Shown here in pieces: positions 1 to 12,033 of a DNA stretch of 64,000 nucleotides (its first letter is position 1; each line of letters starts with the position of its first letter). This DNA comes from Apoda limacodes. Lineage: Eukaryota > Arthropoda > Insecta > Lepidoptera > Limacodidae. The translations under genes were made by a program, and so were the position numbers. The stretch is from contig OX291553.1 in NCBI GenBank assembly GCA_946406115.1, positions 11,351,001 to 11,415,000 of the forward strand, read 5' to 3'. The notes beneath the pieces are model-generated. The model did no database searches. It was not told where the DNA came from and was given only the letters and a program-made list of their open reading frames with translations.

Positions 1-517
1 GTAAAATTGTGCGGTTAAATTTGCATTGCCTGCAAAAAACTGCATCGAAGGAGGTAAATCTTAGTTTTGACTGAGAGGATGAGAGGTCTTTTCAGAGTTC
101 TGATCAGCACCCCGAGAGTTCTGCATCTTATTGCGATTCTTTACTCCAGAGAAACCAAAATACCAGATATATTTGCAAAAACAACGTTGCACTACTCGAT
201 AAAACTGCATGTAGTGATAAAAGTGGTAGTATCGCATCTAGAGGCAGTTCTGTCAGAGTTCTGATCAGCACCCCGAGAGTTCTGTACGCGAATAGCACTC
301 TTGCATTCGAAAACAACAAAAGTCAGTAAAATTGTGCGGTTAAATTTGCATTGCCTGCAAAAAACTGCATCGAAGGAGGTAAATCTTAGTTTTGACTGAG
401 AGGAAGAGAGGTTTTTTCAGAGTTCTGATAAGCACCCCGAGAGTTCTGCATCTTATTGCGATTCTTTACTTTAGAGAAACCAAAATACCAGATATATTTG
501 CAAAAACAACGTTGCAC
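1..517 (+). repeat. 325-bp tandem units, forward block
   Basis: About one and a half units. Each unit contains the block GTTCTGATCAGCACCCCGAG twice, first followed by AGTTCTGCATCTTATT and then by AGTTCTGTACGCGAAT. The unit start recurs at 1 and about 328, which sets the period at about 325 bp. Confidence 0.85.
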
Positions 518-556
518 TACTACCACTTTTATCACTACATGCAGTTTTAGCGAATA
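518..556. repeat. Fold point 1 (spacer of near-perfect palindrome)
   Basis: CAACGTTGCAC at 507-517 is followed about 40 bp later by its reverse complement GTGCAACGTTG at 557-567, and similarity continues outward on both sides through the tandem units. The orientation switch lies at the shared bases CACTAC near 516-524, which suggests joining at a short microhomology. Confidence 0.7.
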
Positions 557-2585
557 GTGCAACGTTGTTTTTGCAAATATATCTGGTATTTTGGTTTCTC
601 TGGAGTAAAGAATCGCAATAAGATGCAGAACTCTCGGGGTGCTGATCAGAACTCTGAAAAAACCTCTCTTCCTCTCAGTCAAAACTAAGATATACCTCCT
701 TCGATGCAGTTTTTTGCATGCAATGCAAATTTAACCGCACAATTTTACTGACTTTTGTTGTTTTCGAATGCAAGAGTGCTATTTGCGTACAGAACTCTCG
801 GGGTGCTGATCAGAACTCTGGCAGAACTGCCTCTAGATGCCATTCTCCAACTTTTATCACTAGGTGCAGTTTTCGCGAGTAATGCAACATTGTTTTTGCA
901 AATATATCTGGTATTTTGGTTTCCCTGGAGTAAAGAATCGCAATAAGATCCAGAACTCTCGGGGTGCTGATCAGAACTCTGAAAAAACCTCTCATCCTCT
1001 CAGTCAAAACTAAGATTTACCTCCTTCGATGCAGTTTTTTGCAGGCAATGTAAATTTAACCGCACAATTTTACTGACTTTTGTTGTTTTCGAATGCAAGA
1101 GTGCTATTCGCGTACAGAACTCTCGGGGTGCTGATCAGAACTCTGGCAGAACTGCCTCTAGATGCCATTCTCCAACTTTTATCACTAGGTGCAGTTTTCG
1201 CGAGTAATGCAACGTTGTTTTTGCAAATATATCTGGTATTTTGGTTTCCCTGGAGTAAAGAATCGCAATAAGATGCAGAACTCTCGGGGTGCTGATCAGA
1301 ACTCTGAAAAAACCTCTCATCCTCTCAGTCAAAACTAAGATTTACCTCCTTCGATGCAGTTTTTTGCAGGCAATGCAAATTTAACCGCACAATTTTACTG
1401 ACTTTTGTTGTTTTCGAATGCAAGAGTGCTATTCGCGTACAGAACTCTCGGGGTGCTGATCAGAACTCTGACAGAACTGCCTCTAGATGCGATGCTCCAA
1501 CTTTCATCACTACATGCAGTTTTCGTGAATAGTGCAACGTTGTTTTTGCAAATTTATCTGGTATTTTGGTTTCCCTGGAGTAAAGAATCGCAATAAGATG
1601 CAGAACTCTCGGGGTGCTGATCAGAACTCTGAAAAAACCTCTCTTCCTCTCAGTCAAAACTAAGATTTACCTCCTTCGATGCAGTTTTTTGCATGCAATG
1701 CAAATTTAACCGCACAATTTTACTGACTTTTGTTGTTTTCGGATTCATGAGTGCCATTCGCGGGCAGAACTCTCGGGGTGCTGATCAGAACTCTGACAGA
1801 ACTGCCTCTAGATGCGATGCTCCAACTTTTATCACTACATGCAGTTTTCGTGAATAGTGCAACGTTGTTTTTGCAAATATATCTGGTATTTGGGTTTCTT
1901 TGGTGTAAAGGACTGCAATAAGATGCAGAACTCTCGGGGTGCTGATCAGAACTCTGAAAAAAACTTTCTTCCTCTCAGTCAAAACTAAGATTTATCACCT
2001 TGGAAGCAGTTTTTTTTGCATTCTGCAAAATTAACCGAACAATTCTTCTGTTTTTTGTTGTTTTCGAATTCAAGAGTGCCATTCGCGTGCAGAACTCTCG
2101 GGGTGCTGATCAGAACTCTGACAGAACTGCCTCTAGATGCGATACTCCCATTTTTATCACTACATGCAGTTTTCGCGAATAGTGCAACGTTGTTTTTGCA
2201 AATATATCTGGTATTTTGGTTTCTCTGGTGTAAAGAACCGCAATAAGATGCAGAACTCTCGGGGTGCTGATCAGAACTCTGAAAAAAAAATTTTTTCCTC
2301 TCACCTTGGAAGCAGTTTTTTTTGCATTCTGCAAATTTAACCGAACAATTCTTCTGTTTTTTGTTGTTTTCGAATTCAGGAGTGCCATTCGCGTGCAGAA
2401 CTCTCAGGGTGCTGATCAGAACTCTGAAAGAACTGCCTCTAGATGCGAGACTCCCACTTTTATCTTTAGATGCAGTTTTCGCGAATAGTGCAACGTTTTT
2501 TTGGAAATACATCTGATATTTTGGTTTCCCTGGAGTAAATAATCGCAATAAGATGCAGAACTCTCGGGGTGCTGATCAGAACTTT
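557..2585 (-). repeat. 325-bp tandem units, reverse block of element A
   Basis: About six units in inverse orientation. The last two units before 2585 are a diverged subtype (GAATTC instead of GAATGC, TTCTGTTTTTTGTTG instead of TACTGACTTTTGTTG) that recurs next to each element end elsewhere in the window. Confidence 0.85.
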
Positions 2586-2790
2586 CGTTTTGTTATGATT
2601 ATTTCAAGATACCTATAATTTAAGAAATTTAGGTAACCGTGAAATTGGCAAATGGTGATTTTTAATAATATTATTTATTTCTCTTACTATTTGCTCACGT
2701 AACATACCTTTCAACATTTGTACCGAGTGTCTTTTCATATTGATGTCGATGTTAACCAATTAGACCGGTTATATTAGCTCGTGTGTGGAT
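2586..2790 (-). repeat. Unit-free subterminal segment, inverse copy
   Basis: AT-rich, from ACTTTCGTTTTGTTATG to GCTCGTGTGTGGAT. It is nearly identical to the reverse complement of 3280-3486 and to 12034-12240 in the same orientation, so all three arms carry it at the same distance from the tandem units. Confidence 0.8.
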
Positions 2791-2791
2791 T

Positions 2792-3144
2792 ATGTCTGTG
2801 AAGTTAGCACCCCAATTCGCAGCACCCCCGAATTTAGGGTGAGTTCTGGGTCCTTTTACAATAGTTCTAGAGTTCCCGACGGGGTGCAATGATAGTTCTG
2901 CCCTTGGGGGGACAGAATTTAAAAAAAAAAAATGGGGTGCTAACTTCATGCCGCACCCCTTTTTCTATGTCTGTGAAGTTAGCACCCCAATTCGCAGCAC
3001 CCCCGAATTTAGGGTGAGTTCTGGGTCCTTTTACAATAGTTCTAGAGTTCCCGACGGGGTGCAATGATAGTTCTGCCCTTGGGGGGACAGAATTTAAAAA
3101 AAAAAAAATGGTGTGCTAACTTCATGCCGCACCCCTTTTTCTAC
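2792..3144 (+). repeat. Tandemly duplicated 175-bp terminal module
   Basis: Two nearly identical head-to-tail copies (starts at 2792 and 2967). Each is GC-richer than its surroundings and carries GTGAAGTTAGCACCCC near its start and the inverse GGGGTGCTAACTTCA near its end, so each module is itself a short foldback. A run of A occurs inside each. The first copy lies exactly where element A is cut off. Confidence 0.85.
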
Positions 3145-3279
3145 AAAAAATAGTTCTGTATTTTTTTTTAGGTCGTCCTACAATAGTTCTAGAGTTCCTG
3201 AAGCATTTCACGAATAGTTCTGCAAAAATTCAAAAGATATGATTTTTTTTCGGAAAATAACATTTTTAAACGACCCAAT

Positions 3280-3486
3280 CCACACACGAGCTAATATAAC
3301 CGGTCTAATTGGTTAAAATCGACATCAATATGAAAAGACACTCGGTACAAATGTTGAAAGGTATGTTACGTGAGCGAATAGTAAGAGAAATAAATAATAT
3401 TATTAAAAATCACCATTTGCCAATTTCATGGTTACATAAATTTCTTAAATTATAGGTATCTTGAAATAATCATAACAAAACGAAAG
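3280..3486 (+). repeat. Unit-free subterminal segment, left arm of element B
   Basis: Runs from AATCCACACACGAGC to CATAACAAAACGAAAGTTC. With 2586-2790 it forms an inverted repeat of about 205 bp around a 490-bp centre. Confidence 0.8.
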
Positions 3487-6108
3487 TTCTGATCAGCACC
3501 CCGAGAGTTCTGCATCTTATTGCGATTATTTACTCCAGGGAAACCAAAATATCAGATGTATTTCCAAAAAAACGTTGCACTATTCGCGAAAACTGCATCT
3601 AGTGATAAAAGTGGGAGTCGTGCATCTAGAGGCAGTTCTTTCAGAGTTCTGATCAGCACCCCGAGAGTTCTGCACGCGAATGGCACTCCTGAATTCGAAA
3701 ACAACAAAAAACAGAAGAATTGTTCGGTTAAATTTGCAGAATGCAAAAAAAAACTGCTTCCAAGGTAATAAATCTTAGTTTTGACTGAGAGGAAAAAATT
3801 TTTTTTTCAGAGTTCTGATCAGCACCCCGAGAGTTCTGCATCTTATTGCGGTTCTTTACACCAGAGAAACCAAAATACCAGATATATTTGCAAAAACAAC
3901 GTTGCAATATTCGCGAAAACTGCATGTAGTGATAAAAGTGGGAGTATCGCATCTAGAGGCAGTTCTGTCAGTTCTGATCAGCACCCCGAGAGTTCTGCAC
4001 GCGAATGGCACTCTTGAATTCGAAAACAACAAAAAACAGAAGAATTGTTCGGTTAATTTTGCAGAATGCAAAAAAAACTGCTTCCAAGGTGATAAATCAT
4101 AGTTTTGACTGAGAGGAAGAAAGTTTTTTTCAGAGTTCTGATCAGCACCCCGAGAGTTCTGCATCTTATTCCAGTTCTTTACACCAAAGAAACCCAAATA
4201 CCAGATATATTTGCAAAAACAACGTTGCACTATTCACGAAAACTGCATGTAGTGATAAAAGTTGGAGTATCGCATCTAGAGGCAGTTTTGTCAGAGTTCT
4301 GATCAGCACCCCGAGAGTTCTGTACGCGAATAGCACTCTTGCATTCGAAAACTACAAAAGTCAGTAAAATTGTGCGGTTAAATTTGCATTGCATGCAAAA
4401 AACTGCATCGAAGGAGGTAAATCTTAGTTTTGACTGAGAGGAAGAGAGGTTTTTTCAGAGTTCTGATCAGCACCCCGAGAGTTCTGCATCTTATTGCGAT
4501 TCTTTACTCCAGAGAAACCAAAATACCATATATATTTGCAAAAACAACGTTGCACTATTCGCTAAAACTGCATGTAGTGATAAAAGTGGTAGTATCGCAT
4601 CTAGAGGCAGTTCTGTCAGAGTTCTGATCAGCACCCCGAGAGTTCTGTACGCGAATAGCACTCTTGCATTCCAAAACAACAAAAGTCAGTAAAATTGTGC
4701 GGTTAAATTTGCATTGCATGCAAAAAACTGCATCGAAGGAGGTAAATCTTAGTTTTGACTGAGAGGAAGAGAGGTTTTTTCAGAGTTCTGATCAGCACCC
4801 CGAGAGTTCTGCATCTTATTGCGATTCTTTACTCCAGAAAAACCAAAATACCAGATATATTTGCAAAAACAACGTTGCACTATTCGGTAAAACTGCATGT
4901 AGTGATAAAAGTGGGAGTATCGCTTCTAGAGGCAGTTCTGTCAGAGTTCTGATCAGCACCCCGAGAGTTCTGCACGCGAATGGCACTCTTGAATTCGAAA
5001 ACAACAAAACACAGAAGAATTAATCGGTTAATTTTGCAGAATGCAAAAAAAACTGCTTCCAAGGTGATAAATCTTAGTTTTGACTGAGAGGAAGAAAGTT
5101 TTTTTCAGAGTTCTGATCAGCACCCCGAGAGTTCTGCATCTTATTGCAGTTCTTTACACCAAACAAACCCAAATACCAGATATATTTGCAAAAACAACGT
5201 TGCACTATTCACGAAAACTGCATGTAGTGATAAAAGTTGGAGCATCGCATCTAGAGGCAGTTCTGTCAGAGTTCTGATCAGCACCCCGAGAGTTCTGCAC
5301 GCGAATGGCACTCCTGAATTCGAAAACAACAAAAAACAGAAGAATTGTTCGGTTAAATTTGCATTGCATGCAAAAAACTGCGTCGAAGGAGGTAAATCTT
5401 AGTTTTGACTGAGAGGAAGAGAGGTTTTTTCAGAGTTCTGATCAGCACCCCGAGAGTTCTGCATCTTATTGCGATTCTTTACTCCAGAGAAACCAAAATA
5501 CCATATATATTTGCAAAAACAACGTTGCACTATTCGCTAAAACTGCATGTAGTGATAAAAGTTGGAGCATCGCATCTAGAGGCAGTTCTGTCAGAGTTCT
5601 GATCAGCACCCCGAGAGTTCTGCACGCGAATAGCACTCATGAATCCGAAAACAGCAAAAGTCAGAAAAATTGTTCGGTTAAATTTGCATTGCATGCAAAA
5701 AACTGCATCGAAGGAGGTAAATCTTAGTTTTGACTGAGAGGAAGAGAGGTTTTTTCAGAGTTCTGATCAGCACCCCGAGAGTTCTGCATCTTATTGCGGT
5801 TCTTTACACCAGAGAAAACAAAATACCAGATATATTTGCAAAAACAACGTTGCACTATTCGGTAAAACTGCATGTAGTGATAAAAGTGGGAGTATCGCAT
5901 CTAGAGGCAGTTTTGTCAGAGTTCTGATCAGCACCCCGAGAGTTCTGTACGCGAATAGCACTCTTGCATTCGAAAACAACAAAAGTCAGTAAAATTGTGC
6001 GGTTAAATTTGCATTGCATGCAAAAAACAGCATCTAAGGAGGTAAATCTTAGTTTTGACTGAAAGGAAGAGAGGTTATTTCAGAGTTCTGATCAGCACCC
6101 CGAGAGTT
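3487..6108 (+). repeat. 325-bp tandem units, left arm of element B
   Basis: About eight units in forward orientation. The first two units (3487-4105) are the end-proximal subtype with the A/T-run variant of the GAGAGGAA segment. Later units alternate between the GAATTC/CAGAAGAATTG and GCATTC/CAGTAAAATTG subtypes. Confidence 0.85.
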
Positions 6109-6159
6109 TACTTTACTGACTTTTGTTGTTTTCGAATGCAAGAGTGCTATTCGCGTACA
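6109..6159. repeat. Fold point 2 (spacer of large palindrome)
   Basis: Forward units end at about 6108 in CCCCGAGAGTT and reverse units resume with AACTCTCGGGG about 50 bp later. Arms extend 2.6 kb to the left and 5.9 kb to the right, so the DNA around this point can in principle fold over several kilobases. Confidence 0.7.
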
Positions 6160-9100
6160 GAACTCTCGGGGTGCTGATCAGAACTCTGAAAAAACCTCTC
6201 TTCCTCTCAGTCAAAACTAAGATTTACCTCCTTAGATGCTGTTTTTTGCATGCAATGCAAATTTAACCGCACAATTTTACTGACTTTTGTTGTTTTCGAA
6301 TGCAAGAGTGCTATTCGCGTACAGAACTCTCGGGGTGCTGATCAGAACTCTGACAAAACTGCCTCTAGATGCGATACTCCCACTTTTATCACTACATGCA
6401 GTTTTACCGAATAGTGCAACGTTGTTTTTGCAAATATATCTGGTATTTTGGTTTCTCTGGAGTAAAGAACCGCAATAAGATGCAGAACTCTCGGGGTGCC
6501 GATCAGAACTCTGAAAAAACCTCTCTTCCTCTCAGTCAAAACTAAGATTTACCTCCTTCGATGCAGTTTTTTGCATGCAATGCAAATTTAACCGCACAAT
6601 TTTACTGACTTTTGTTGTTTTCGAATGCAAGAGTGCTATTCGCGTACAGAACTCTCGGGGTGCTGATCAGAACTCTGACAAAACTGCCTCTAGATGCGAT
6701 ACTCCCACTTTTATCACTACATGCAGTTTTACCGAATAGTGCAACGTTGTTTTTGCAAATATATCTGATATTTTGGTTTCTCTGGAGTAAAGAATCGCAA
6801 TAAGATGCAGAACTCTCGGGGTGCTGATCAGAACTCTGAAAAAACCTCTCTTCCTCTCAGTCAAAACTAAGATTTACCTCCTTCGATGCAGTTTTTTGCA
6901 TGCAATGCAAATTTAACCGCACAATTTTACTGACTTTTGTTGTTTTCGAATTCAAGAGTGCTATTCGCGTACAGAACTTTCGGGGTGCTGATCAGAACTC
7001 TGACAGAACTGCCTCTAGATGCGATACTACCACTTTTATCACTACATGCAGTTTTACCGAATAGTGCAACGTTGTTTTTGCAAATATATCTGGTATTTTG
7101 ATTTCTCTGGAGAAAAGAATCGCAATAAGATGCAGAACTCTCGGGGTGCTGATCAGAACTCTGAAAAAACCTCTCTTCCTCTCAGTCAAAACTAAGATTT
7201 ACCTCCTTCGATGCAGTTTTTTGCATGCAATGCAAATTTAACCGCACAATTTTACTGACTTTTGTTGTTTTGGAATACAAGAGTGCTATTCGCGTACAGA
7301 ACTCTCGGGGTGCTGATCAGAACTCTGACAGAACTGCCTCTAGATGCGATACTACCACTTTTATCACTACATGCAGTTTTACCGAATAGTGCAACGTTGT
7401 TTTTGCAAATTTATCTGGTATTTAGGTTTCTCTGGAGTAAAGAATCACAATAAGATGCAGAACTCTCAGGGTGCTGATCAGAACTCTGAAAAAACCTCTC
7501 TTCCTCTCAGTCAAAACTAAGATTTACCTCCTTCGATGCAGTTTTTTGCATGCAATGCAAATTTAACCGCACAATTTTACTGACTTTTGTTGTTTTCGAA
7601 TGCAAGAGTGCTATTCGCGTACAGAACTCTCGGGGTGCTGATCAGAACTCTGACAAAACTGCCTCTAGATGCGATACTCCCACTTTTATCACTACATGCA
7701 GTTTTACCGAATAGTGCAACGTTGTTTTTGCAAATATATCTGATATTTTGGTTTCTCTGGAGTAAAGAATCGCAATAAGATGCAGAACTCTCGGGGTGCT
7801 GATCAGAACTCTGAAAAAACCTCTCTTCCTCTCAGTCAAAACTAAGATTTACCTCCTTCGATGCAGTTTTTTGCATGCAATGCAAATTTAACCGCACAAT
7901 TTTACTGACTTTTGTTGTTTTCGAATTCAAGAGTGCTATTCGCGTACAGAACTTTCGGGGTGCTGATCAGAACTCTGACAGAACTGCCTCTAGATGCGAT
8001 ACTACCACTTTTATCACTACATGCAGTTTTACCGAATAGTGCAACGTTGTTTTTGCAAATATATCTGGTATTTTGATTTCTCTGGAGAAAAGAATCGCAA
8101 TAAGAATCAGAACTCTCGGGGTGCTGATCAGAACTCTGAAAAAACCTCTCTTCCTCTCAGTCAAAACTAAGATTTACCTCCTTCGATGCAGTTTTTTGCA
8201 TGCAATGCAAATTTAACCGCACAATTTTACTGACTTTTGTTGTTTTGGAATACAAGAGTGCTATTCGCGTACAGAACTCTCGGGGTGCTGATCAGAACTC
8301 TGACAGAACTGCCTCTAGATGCGATACTACCACTTTTATCACTACATGCAGTTTTAGCGAATAGTGCAACGTTGTTTTTGCAAATACATATGGTATTTTG
8401 GTTTCTCTGGAGTAAAGAATCGCAATAAGATGCAGAACTCTCGGGGTGCTGATCAGAACTCTGAAAAAACCTCTCTTCCTCTCAGTCAAAACTAAGATTT
8501 ACCTCCTTCGATGCAGTTTTTTGCATGCAATGCAAATTTAACCGCACAATTTTACTGACTTTTGTTGTTTTCGAATGCAAGAGTGCTATTCGCGTACAGA
8601 ACTCTCGGGGTGCTGATCAGAACTCTGACAAAACTGCCTCTAGATGCGATACTCCCACTTTTATCACTACATGCAGTTTTACCGAATAGTGCATCGTTGT
8701 TTTTGCAAATATATCTGGTATTTAGGTTTCTCTGGAGTAAAGAATCGTAATAAGATGCAGAACTCTCAGGGTGCTGATCAGAACTCTGAAAAAACCTCTC
8801 TTCCTCTCAGTCAAAACTAAGATTTACCTCCTTCGATGCAGTTTTTTGCATGCAATGCAAATTTAACCGCACAATTTTACTGACTTTTGTTGTTTTCGAA
8901 TGCAAGAGTGCTATTCGCGTACAGAACTCTCGGGGTACTGATCAGAACTCTGACAAAACTGCCTCTAGATGCGATACTCCCACTTTTATCACTACATGCA
9001 GTTTTACCGAATAGTGCAACGTTGTTTTTGCAAATATATCTGGTATTTTGTTTTCTCTGGTGTAAAGAACCGCAATAAGATGCACACTCTCGGGGTGCTG

Positions 9101-12033
9101 ATCAGAACTCTGAAAAAACCTCTCTTCCTCTCAGTCAAAACTAAGATTTACCTCCTTCGATGCAGTTTTTTGCATGCAATGCAAATTTAACCGCACAATT
9201 TTACTGACTTTTGTTGTTTTGGAATGCAAGAGTGCTATTCGCGTACAGAACTCTCGGGGTGCTGATCAGAACTCTGACAGAACTGCCTCTAGATGCGATA
9301 CTACCACTTTTATCACTACATGCAGTTTTAGCGAATAGTGCAACGTTGTTTTTGCAAATATATATGGTATTTTGGTTCCTCTGGAGTAAAGAATCACAAT
9401 AAGATGCAGAACTCTCGGGGTGCTGATCAGAACTCTGAAAAAACCTCTCTTCCTCTCAGTCAAAACTAAGATTTACCTCCTTCGATGCAGTTTTTTGCAT
9501 GCAATGCAAATTTAACCGCACAATTTTACTGACTTTTGTTGTTTTCGAATGCAAGAGTGCTATTCGCGTACAGAACTCTCGGGGTGCTGATCAGAACTCT
9601 GACAAAACTGCCTCTAGATGCGATACTCCCACTTTTATCACTACATGCAGTTTTACCGAATAGTGCATCGTTGTTTTTGCAAATATATCTGGTATTTAGG
9701 TTTCTCTGGAGTAAAGAATCGCAATAAGATGCAGAACTCTCAGGGTGCTGATCAGAACTCTGAAAAAACCTCTCTTCCTCTCAGTCAAAACTAAGATTTA
9801 CCTCCTTCGATGCAGTTTTTTGCATGCAATGCAAATTTAACCGCACAATTTTACTGACTTTTGTTGTTTTCGAATGCAAGAGTGCTATTCGCGTACAGAA
9901 CTCTCGGGGTGCTGATCAGAACTCTGACAAAACTGCCTCTAGATGCGATACTCCCACTTTTATCACTACATGCAGTTTTACCGAATAGTGCAACGTTGTT
10001 TTTGCAAATATATCTGATATTTTGGTTTCTCTGGAGTAAAGAATCGCAATAAGATGCAGAACTCTCGGGGTGCTGATCAGAACTCTGAAAAAACCTCTCT
10101 TCCTCTCAGTCAAAACTAAGATTTACCTCCTTCGATGCAGTTTTTTGCATGCAATGCAAATTTAACCGCACAATTTTACTGACTTTTGTTGTTTTCGAAT
10201 GCAAGAGTGCTATTCGCGTACAGAACTCTCGGGGTGCTGATCAGAACTCTGACAGAACTGCCTCTAGATGCGATACTACCACTTTTATCACTACATGCAG
10301 TTTTAGCGAATAGTGCAACGTTGTTTTTGCAAATATATATGGTATTTTGGTTTCTCTGGAGTAAAAAATCGCAATAGGATGCAGAACTCTCGGGGTGCTG
10401 ATCAGAACTCTGAAAAAACCTCTCTTCCTCTCAGTCAAAACTAAGATTTACCTCCTTCGATGCAGTTTTTTGCATGCAATGCAAATTTAACCGCACAATT
10501 TTACTGACTTTTGTTGTTTTCGAATGCAAGAGTGCTATTCGCGTACAGAACTCTCGGGGTGCTGATCAGAACTCTGACAAAACTGCCTCTAGATGCGATA
10601 CTACCACTTTTATCACTACATGCAGTTTTACCGAATAGTGCAACGTTGTTTTTGCAAATATATCTGGTATTTAGGTTTCTCTGGAGTAAAGAATCGCAAT
10701 AAGATGCAGAACTCTCAGGGTGCTGATCAGAACTCTGAAAAAACCTCTCTTCCTCTCAGTCAAAACTAAGATTTACCTCCTTCGATGCAGTTTTTTGCAT
10801 GCAATGCAAATTTAACCGCACAATTTTACTGACTTTTGTTGTTTTCGAATGCAAGAGTGCTATTCGCGTACAGAACTCTCGGGGTGCTGATCAGAACTCT
10901 GACAGAACTGCCTCTAGATGCGATACTACCACTTTTATCACTACATGCAGTTTTAGCGAATAGTGCAACGTTGTTTTTGCAAATATATATGGTATTTTGG
11001 TTTCTCTGGAGTAAAAAATCGCAATAGGATGCAGAACTCTCGGGGTGCTGATCAGAACTCTGAAAAAACCTCTCTTCCTCTCAGTCAAAACTAAGATTTA
11101 CCTCCTTCGATGCAGTTTTTTGCATGCAATGCAAATTTAACCGCACAATTTTACTGACTTTTGTTGTTTTCGAATGCAAGAGTGCTATTCGCGTACAGAA
11201 CTCTCGGGGTGCTGATCAGAACTCTGACAAAACTGCCTCTAGATGCGATACTACCACTTTTATCACTACATGCAGTTTTACCGAATAGTGCAACGTTGTT
11301 TTTGCAAATATATCTGGTATTTAGGTTTCTCTGGAGTAAAGAATCGCAATAAGATGCAGAACTCTCAGGGTGCTGATCAGAACTCTGAAAAAACCTCTCT
11401 TCCTCTCAGTCAAAACTAAGATTTACCTCCTTCGATGCAGTTTTTTGCATGCAATGCAAATTTAACCGAACAATTCTTCTGTTTTTTGTTGTTTTCGAAT
11501 TCAGGAGTGCCATTCGCGTGCAGAACTCTCGGGGTGCTGATCAGAACTCTGACAAAACTGCCTCTAGATGCGATACTCCCACTTTTATCACTACATGCAG
11601 TTTTCGCGAATATTGCAACGTTGTTTTTGCAAATATATCTGGTATTTTGGTTTCTCTGGTGTAAAGAACCGCAATAAGATGCAGAACTCTCGGGGTGCTG
11701 ATCAGAACTCTGAAAAAAAATTTTTTTCCTCTCAGTCAAAACTAAGATTTATCACCTTGGAAGCAGTTTTTTTTGCATTCTGCAAATTTAACCGAACAAT
11801 TCTTCTGTTTTTTGTTGTTTTCGAATTCAGGAGTGCCATTCGCGTGCAGAACTCTCGGGGTGCTGATCAGAACTCTGAAAGAACTGCCTCTAGATGCACG
11901 ACTCCCACTTTTATAACTAGATGCAGTTTTCGCGAATAGTGCAACGTTTTTTTGGAAATACATCTGATATTTTGGTTTCCCTGAAGTAAAGAATCGCAAT
12001 AAGATGCAGAACTCTCGGGGTGCTGATCAGAAC
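6160..12033 (-). repeat. 325-bp tandem units, right arm of element B, with higher-order repeats
   Basis: About 18 units in inverse orientation. Blocks of three units recur nearly unchanged at a 975-bp spacing (from about 6600 and 7575; again at 974 bp from 8237 and 8562, one unit near 9080 having lost one base). Blocks of two recur at 650 bp (10186 and 10836; 10511 and 11161). The last two units (about 11430-12033) return to the end-proximal subtype. Confidence 0.85.

Larger units (their letters stand above)
1..2791. mobile_element. Foldback-like element A, right-hand part (truncated)
   Basis: Seen directly: tandem units of about 325 bp, in forward orientation to about 520 and in reverse orientation from about 521 to 2585, followed by a unit-free segment (2586-2790) that reads as the inverse of 3280-3486. 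The arm stops abruptly at GTGTGGAT, where the complete arm at 12034-12552 continues with a further 310 bp. At the stop a second element begins. The element therefore starts to the left of the window and its right tip is missing. No transposase-like reading frame is present. Long terminal inverted repeats made of tandem subrepeats are the hallmark of Drosophila Foldback elements; placing this element in such a class is inference from structure. Confidence 0.7.

Noticed and set aside
67..12000. Dozens of 60-187 codon open frames in the repeat array taken as genes
   Set aside because: They repeat with the 325-bp period on both strands, follow variants of the repeat, and have no resemblance to known proteins; the period is not a multiple of three.
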